NCBI GenBank assembly: GCA_009711615.1
Contig: VENI01000005.1
Location: 372,001 to 436,000 of the forward strand
DNA length: 64,000 nucleotides
Origin: Bacillota bacterium
Lineage (GTDB): Bacteria; Bacillota; Desulfotomaculia; Desulfotomaculales; Desulfohalotomaculaceae
Direction: 5' to 3'
This document shows, in pieces, positions 58,800-64,000 of this stretch. The notes beneath the pieces were generated by a model. It did not search any database, was not told the origin of the DNA, and was given only the letters and a program-made list of their open reading frames with translations. The position numbers and the translations under genes were made by a program. Position 1 is the first letter of the stretch, and each line of letters starts with the position of its first letter.

Positions 58800-61733
58800 T
58801 TAACGGGTAATGGTAATACCCTTAGTGTCACTATGGTAATCCACCTGTGCACCTAATGTCTCACTTACGAACCGTAGCGGTACAAAGGTACGGCTGCTGG
58901 TAATCATTGCCGGTGCATCCAATGTTTTGGCTACATCTTGTACCTGTACGTTGGCTGATTCAATTGTAAGAATTATTGTGATTTCCCCGTCCTCTATTAA
59001 TACTTGGCGGGTTTCAGGATCCCATTCAACCTCTGCTCCAAGGGCTTCACTAATAAAGCGCAATGGTACTAGTGTTCTGTCAGCTTCAGTAACAAACGGG
59101 GCCACGTCCATTGTGTATGTGTTGCCGTCAACATTCGCCAGTAATTGACCAATAGTAAGGTTAATTACTTTCATCTTCGTGCTGAAAACCGTGAACTTGG
59201 TTAAATGATCAACTTTAACACATGCATAATACTCATCGTCATCGTGTTTAGTGGTTGTATCCAGCTGGATCCACTGTTCAGCAGTTTCGTCATAGTAATG
59301 AACGATTGCATACTCACCTTCAGCAATGCAGTCTTCATCATATGGCAGGCAAATGGTGATATCCTTTAAGAAGTCTTTACTACCTGTGGTTGTAATTTCA
59401 TATACATCACCACAAAGCTTCACACGTAAACTTGACGGAACTATATCATTAACCTCAGTATTATAGAGTCTCTCGATTGTAAATCTAGCATCTTCTTCGA
59501 GAGCGCCGGCAGGAATATCCACAGTCACTCCGTCAAAACTCAGGCTGCCGCCATCTTCAGCGTCGATGTATTCAGTGTGGGACCGTGAAGATCCACCACC
59601 ACCGCCGCCACCGCCGCCACCGCTGGTGCCAGCGCTATCGGTTTTGAATTCTACTTCTTGACCATAGGTTGTGTCAATTTCATTTGTGGCGTAAGCCCTA
59701 TAGTAATAGGCTGTATTTGCATTTAGGTCTGATAAGCTCCCATTGAAAGCTCCATTTATGTCACTGGTTCCAACTTCCACTGTTGTCCAGTTTTCATGGT
59801 CGCTGCTCCATTCAAAACCATACGCAGTGATAGATGCACCACCGTTAGATTCTATGGTACCGTTTAAAGTGGCTGATGTTTTGGTAATGCTTGAGGCGTT
59901 GTTTGTCTCTACTACCGGTGCGGTTATTGCTTCATCTGATTTATTGGTTTTGAATTCTACTTCTTGACCATAGGTTGTGTCAATTTCATTTGTGGCGTAA
60001 GCCCTATAGTAATAGGTTGTATTTGCATTTAGGTCTGATAAGCTCCCATTGAAAGCTCCATTTATGTCACTGGTTCCAACTTCCACTGTTGTCCAGTTTT
60101 CATGGTCGCTGCTCCATTCAAAACCATAGGCTGTGATAGGTGTGCCACCGTTAGATTCTATGGTGCCGTTTAAAATGGCTGATGTTTTGGTAATGCTTGA
60201 AGCATTGTTTGTAGTTACTACCGGTGCGGTTATTACTTCATTAGAATTAGTTGTAAACTCTAAGGGTTGGCCATAACCTGTACCTACAGAGTTTTTAGCA
60301 TATGCTCTAAAATAGTAAGTAGTTTCAGGGTCTAAGTTAGTTAACTGTTTGTTAAACATACCCTCCGGCTCATTATTTCCTACCTCAACCTTAGCCCAAG
60401 ATTCCTGATCGTTACTCCATTCAAAGCCATATTCCGTAATAGATGCAGTTCCGTTATTAATTATGTTACCGTTAACAACAGCACTATTCTTTGTAATATT
60501 GGTTGCATCCATAGTTTGTAAAGTTGGTTTAGTGGGTTGAGGTGTAATCTCCTGATCGGCCACAGCAAATAAGCCACTTAGTGAAACAACACCACTAATG
60601 ATGTTAGCATTTTGTTCTACTACCTCAACGCCGCTGAGCACCAGGGGACAACTCTGGTCTGGTTGGGAATTGTCTGCTACTTGGAAGGTAAGCAAAGCTA
60701 CGCTACCTTCACCCTGTTGTATATTAGAATCATTTGAAGGATTATAAGCAATTACTCTGATCTTGTTTTCTCCAAGTTTGTTAGACGTAACTTCAAAGGT
60801 AGAACCGGGAGTTATACCACCTGCTTCTGTTGTTTGGTAATTAAGAAGGCTACTGTCGTAAGTTAGGTCAAATTGAAGACCCGCCACATCACCTGTACTC
60901 TTTAGGGTTATGGGAACTTGAACTATTTCTCCCGCTAACCCCTGCACATTAACAGGAGCAGATAGCACCGTATCGGCATCTGTATCTGTATGCACTGCTT
61001 TTACAATACCATAGTCAGTTCCCACAGAATTTACAGCATAGGCTCTGAAATAGTAAGTCGTTCCGGTTTCTAAACCACCTAATGATCCAGTGAAAGAACC
61101 CTGTCTATCATCACTACCTACAACTATTTTTTCCCAATTTATATGGTCTGTACTCCATTCAAAGCCGTACTCAGTTATAGCTGCACCGCCATTGGAAACA
61201 ATATTACCCTTTAACGCTATGTTTGATGGTGAAACCACTGCATCACCGGTAGTTACTATAGGTTCTTCCTGTTCTTCAGCACATGGGTTAGTTTCTCCGG
61301 TGCTAAATTTTATAGTCATTTCAGCAGCAGCATTACCGGCATGGTCTTTAATTGCACCACCGGGTATTCTTATGGTGTATATTTCATTATCAGCAAGCCA
61401 TTTTTTGGGTGTAATGACCAACTTATTATCCTGGATACTCAAACCATACTGGTCATCAAGCCCTACTTCTTGGCCTTGTGAATCCTTAAATGTGATTATA
61501 TCCAAGTTGCATTTATCTGCATCTAAAAATTCGTTTTCGTTAAAATAGCAAACCACAACCTCTAATGGCGTTGGAACATCTGTCTGGCAGTTTGTAGGAT
61601 TGGACCACTCTAATACCGGCGGAATACTGTCTGCTTCAGCCAAAGCAACCGTTGATCCCATGGTACATACTACCAACACTAATAGAAACGTCAGCATCAT
61701 GGCGCTTTTTCTAGCCGGGTGTATACTCAGCAA
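58800..61733 (-). CDS. Exported scaffold protein: Big_5, fibronectin-like repeats, cohesin, stalk domain
   Basis: This protein of about 977 residues starts at the TTG at 61733 (AAGGAGGGG 7 bases upstream). The order is: signal peptide, a Big_5/SbsA-like domain (PPVLEWSNPTNCQTDVPTPLEVVVCY), a fibronectin-like domain, a cohesin (VQGLAGEIVQVPITLKSTGDVAGLQFDLTYD), three more fibronectin-like domains, a Gly-run linker, a ZU5-like beta domain (SFDGVTVDIPAGALEEDARF) and a C-terminal stalk domain. Two of the fibronectin-like repeats are nearly identical, 306 bp apart. It probably lies at the cell wall and binds dockerins of the neighbouring proteins. Confidence 0.87.
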   Translation of the reverse strand: MLSIHPARKSAMMLTFLLVLVVCTMGSTVALAEADSIPPVLEWSNPTNCQTDVPTPLEVVVCYFNENEFLDADKCNLDIITFKDSQGQEVGLDDQYGLSIQDNKLVITPKKWLADNEIYTIRIPGGAIKDHAGNAAAEMTIKFSTGETNPCAEEQEEPIVTTGDAVVSPSNIALKGNIVSNGGAAITEYGFEWSTDHINWEKIVVGSDDRQGSFTGSLGGLETGTTYYFRAYAVNSVGTDYGIVKAVHTDTDADTVLSAPVNVQGLAGEIVQVPITLKSTGDVAGLQFDLTYDSSLLNYQTTEAGGITPGSTFEVTSNKLGENKIRVIAYNPSNDSNIQQGEGSVALLTFQVADNSQPDQSCPLVLSGVEVVEQNANIISGVVSLSGLFAVADQEITPQPTKPTLQTMDATNITKNSAVVNGNIINNGTASITEYGFEWSNDQESWAKVEVGNNEPEGMFNKQLTNLDPETTYYFRAYAKNSVGTGYGQPLEFTTNSNEVITAPVVTTNNASSITKTSAILNGTIESNGGTPITAYGFEWSSDHENWTTVEVGTSDINGAFNGSLSDLNANTTYYYRAYATNEIDTTYGQEVEFKTNKSDEAITAPVVETNNASSITKTSATLNGTIESNGGASITAYGFEWSSDHENWTTVEVGTSDINGAFNGSLSDLNANTAYYYRAYATNEIDTTYGQEVEFKTDSAGTSGGGGGGGGGGSSRSHTEYIDAEDGGSLSFDGVTVDIPAGALEEDARFTIERLYNTEVNDIVPSSLRVKLCGDVYEITTTGSKDFLKDITICLPYDEDCIAEGEYAIVHYYDETAEQWIQLDTTTKHDDDEYYACVKVDHLTKFTVFSTKMKVINLTIGQLLANVDGNTYTMDVAPFVTEADRTLVPLRFISEALGAEVEWDPETRQVLIEDGEITIILTIESANVQVQDVAKTLDAPAMITSSRTFVPLRFVSETLGAQVDYHSDTKGITITR
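59640..60240. repeat. Tandem 306-bp repeat inside the scaffold gene
   Basis: Two adjacent copies (about 59640-59945 and 59946-60240) are nearly identical for most of their length. Each codes for one fibronectin-like domain of 102 residues. Confidence 0.85.
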
Positions 61734-61917
61734 AATACTTCCCCTCCTTAAATAGGCCTTATTACACAATAACTATTTGATTATTCAGATAACAAATTTG
61801 CAAATTACACTTTAAAAGCATCTGCTTGTCTCTCAAAAAAACTATCTTATACCAATATTGATACATGTTATTAATAATTCACTGGGCGAAAAACAATATA
61901 TTTTTAGGTTTAGAGGT

Positions 61918-61941
61918 GGGATGGATCAGGTGACCCATCCC
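61918..61941 (-). terminator. Hairpin after the large secreted-protein gene
   Basis: GGGATGG and CCATCCC pair across a 10-base loop, 10 bases past the stop. Only a weak T-tract follows. Confidence 0.5.
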
Positions 61942-61950
61942 ATTAGTTAT

Positions 61951-64000
61951 TTACTTAGCATCATTAATTAGGTCCTGACCAACATTTCCTGTTAGTGTTT
62001 GCCAATCAGTCAGGTATACCCAATATCCATCACCATTGTATACATCACCGTTGTCATCTGTATCGTCGCTGGCATTTGAACCAATCCAGGAAGCGCTGAT
62101 AAAGTTTGCCAAGTTGCCAACATATTCACCTGGGTTCCATACTAACTTGGCACCCTTATAAACAGCACCCATGGCCACATAAATATCATCGGATTGGTAC
62201 TTTTGGTCGGTATATCTGTTTGCAGTGTCATCCACTGAAATACCAACAATGTTCCATCCAGCATTTAGAGCGCGGTTTTTCGGCATCATAGCTGCTGGAT
62301 TGGTTACACGGGCGAAAACATAGTCTATTTCATATTCACTAGGATTCATCGGGCTACTACCCTGGCTAGTCTTTACGAAGTATGCTTTAAGTGGTTCAAC
62401 AACTTCAGAACCAGCTACAGTGCGCCAACCATTTTCATCCCATGTCATAATCTTTGAATAGTTAACATTGGCCAGCAGTTCTTCAAAGGTACCATAATTA
62501 GCAGGATTACCATCTGCAGCTACGCATTCTTTAGCCAAGTACCTTGGAGTAGAAATTAACTGCCAGGTATCAACAGCCAGTTCACGCTTCAGTTCAATAC
62601 CGGTAACAAAGTCTCCGATTGTCATCACGTCTGATTCAATTAAATCTCCGTTTTCGTTAACAAATGAAACCTTAATTTCTACATCCCTATCTGCCCAGCT
62701 TTCGTTTGTGTAAATATAGAAGTGGTTTTTAACTGTGCAGTATTCAGCATTGAATGTTTTTCCATCTCCGCAGTCTCCATAGGCAGGGTTGAGGTCTCTA
62801 CTAACGGAGAAATCTAATTCTTCGTCAGTTTTAGCATCAACGGCAGATACTAATACTTCATAATCGCCAGCTGCGCCCATTTCGGGATACAGATTACTGT
62901 CTAACCATGCAGCGCAAGCCAGTGGCCAACCAGCCCGTGGGTTATCTGTGTCAGTTTCCCAAACCAAAGGCCTTACTTCTAATTCTGCTTTATCTACATA
63001 AGCGATTTGAACATCATTTTGATCACCCTCTAAGCCAACACTGCTTGCCTTTAAGGTAACAGTACCATCTAAGCCCCTTACGATTGGCTTAAAGAATACA
63101 TCTACAGTATTCTGATTGGCAGGTATTGTAACTTTGCCAATTTGATTTTGATCAGCAGCACAATCTGCTGCATTAGCAAAGAAGTGTCCGGCCACTACCG
63201 GAGCCTCAACTCCGTTTTGATAATAATACGCATCTAATTTAATGGTACGCTCCATGGAGTTGGTTGCTAAATTCTCATTGCAAGAATCCAACAACTCAAC
63301 AGTCAATTCATTGCACTTGTTGAACTTAACAAGTCCATCTTCAGTTTCAGCGGCAACTCTTGGGAATACTAAGTCAACCTTTGCTGCCTCATTACCAACT
63401 ATGGTAAGTGGGAAAGCACCGGATTTTAGATACCCAGTTGTATAGAATTTATCTCCATTGTCTTTCTTGTTGTAGTGACGTGCTACAACCCGCACTTCAT
63501 AATCCCCTGCTGCTTCGGGATTATCAAAACAAATGTCAAACTGACGATCTGCGTTTAATTCATGCACATCTGATACGTTGGTCCATGAACCACCCACAGG
63601 GCGCAGTTCTAGATGCACTTCACAATTATCAAGGATCTCGCCAGCGCAATTTACTAAAGCACCAGTGGTGCAGGTATCATCACAGGCGTATCCTATTTGA
63701 TCATAGGTAAGGTTCACATCTACCGGCATGTCGTAGATCGGGAACACTTTGGTCACATCAAAACTGCTGCAACCGCTAAAAGCTACGTCGATGCAGAAAG
63801 ATTCATCTGCACAAGGGTTCTTAACGATTAATGGTTGGTTTGTATCACCAATTTGAATTTTTTCAGCTACCAGGCCAGAAACATCTTGAGGAGTTCCTAA
63901 CTCTTCAAAGGCAGGCAGGGTAAAGGTAGCTGTATTACCGCTAATAACCGGGGTGGGTTGGGCATAGTACCAGTCGCCATAAACATATGCACTAACAGGA
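61951..64000 (-). CDS. Large exported protein, N-terminus beyond the window
   Basis: The frame stays open from the stop at 61951 to the right edge (at least 683 residues), so the start is missing. It is acidic, Cys-containing and beta-rich, with Ig-like stretches (VDVNLTYDQIGYACDDTC, CEVHLELRPVGGSW). A C-terminal module has TWQLISTPRYLA, GWNIVGISVD and NGDGYWVYL, similar to terminal regions of other Firmicutes surface proteins. No known catalytic domain is recognised. It precedes the scaffold gene on the same strand and may belong to the same surface system. Confidence 0.7.
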   Translation of the reverse strand, partial: PVSAYVYGDWYYAQPTPVISGNTATFTLPAFEELGTPQDVSGLVAEKIQIGDTNQPLIVKNPCADESFCIDVAFSGCSSFDVTKVFPIYDMPVDVNLTYDQIGYACDDTCTTGALVNCAGEILDNCEVHLELRPVGGSWTNVSDVHELNADRQFDICFDNPEAAGDYEVRVVARHYNKKDNGDKFYTTGYLKSGAFPLTIVGNEAAKVDLVFPRVAAETEDGLVKFNKCNELTVELLDSCNENLATNSMERTIKLDAYYYQNGVEAPVVAGHFFANAADCAADQNQIGKVTIPANQNTVDVFFKPIVRGLDGTVTLKASSVGLEGDQNDVQIAYVDKAELEVRPLVWETDTDNPRAGWPLACAAWLDSNLYPEMGAAGDYEVLVSAVDAKTDEELDFSVSRDLNPAYGDCGDGKTFNAEYCTVKNHFYIYTNESWADRDVEIKVSFVNENGDLIESDVMTIGDFVTGIELKRELAVDTWQLISTPRYLAKECVAADGNPANYGTFEELLANVNYSKIMTWDENGWRTVAGSEVVEPLKAYFVKTSQGSSPMNPSEYEIDYVFARVTNPAAMMPKNRALNAGWNIVGISVDDTANRYTDQKYQSDDIYVAMGAVYKGAKLVWNPGEYVGNLANFISASWIGSNASDDTDDNGDVYNGDGYWVYLTDWQTLTGNVGQDLINDAK

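Noticed and set aside
61090..61548. 152-codon frame opposite the scaffold gene
   Set aside because: It mirrors the scaffold protein coding strand.
52894..61733. Copper amine oxidase enzymes
   Set aside because: Only the small N-terminal-like stalk domain is present; no catalytic domain with the TPQ site exists.

Overview
The window looks like chromosomal DNA of an anaerobic, moderately AT-rich Firmicute, most likely a clostridial or Desulfotomaculum/Peptococcaceae-type organism. This is inferred from the strong AGGAGG ribosome sites with frequent TTG starts, the SLH and copper-amine-oxidase-like 'stalk' domains, the CpsB/CpsC/CpsD phosphoregulatory set, TagA, and a RAYT transposase with GGGGACGGTTCTTGA-type repeats. 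No rRNA, tRNA or CRISPR array was seen. Most genes lie on the minus strand.

1-10 kb is housekeeping and accessory: a polysaccharide deacetylase cut by the left edge, the FetA/FetB-type ABC exporter, an SNF2-family helicase with a SWIM zinc finger, a zinc-type ABC binding lipoprotein without its transporter, a nucleotidyltransferase with a small partner (possible toxin-antitoxin pair), a HAD phosphatase and an MHS-family symporter. 10-16.8 kb is a small surface-polymer locus: TagA-type glycosyltransferase, CpsC-like chain-length protein, a CpsD-like protein whose P-loop is degenerate, and secreted or membrane proteins of unknown function.

16.8-27 kb is accessory DNA rich in broken genes: HepT/MntA toxin-antitoxin, XRE + ImmA/IrrE + a shortened PIN protein, a cut-down holin, two VanZ-like proteins, YdcF, GalU, a DUF362 protein interrupted by one in-frame TGA, an integrase remnant and a RAYT transposase. 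Vestigial tails of DUF362 and YdcF also survive here. Short GGGGACGGTTCTTGA-like elements are scattered through it, and two genes end inside such elements.

27-50 kb is a long minus-strand capsule/exopolysaccharide locus. In transcription order it encodes CpsC and CpsD, a c-di-GMP-I riboswitch leading two small genes, a PglF-type dehydratase, a PglE-type aminotransferase, a PglC-type initiating sugar transferase, a formyltransferase, a PIG-L deacetylase, an ATP-grasp/HAD pair, a GT14-like transferase, Wzy, a sialyltransferase-like protein, Wzx, an HprK-like P-loop protein, an acetyltransferase, an APH-like kinase, a fused cytidylyltransferase-PseG protein, a NeuB-type synthase and GalE. Together they suggest a Wzx/Wzy-made surface glycan carrying a nonulosonic (sialic-acid-like) sugar and possibly an N-formylated amino sugar.

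50-64 kb encodes exported surface proteins: an SLH-anchored protein, three stalk-domain proteins (one with a cohesin), CpsB phosphatase, and cohesin/dockerin/fibronectin-like proteins that could form a small cell-surface complex. One dockerin gene has an in-frame TGA inside a perfect 11-bp hairpin. A large secreted protein is cut by the right edge.
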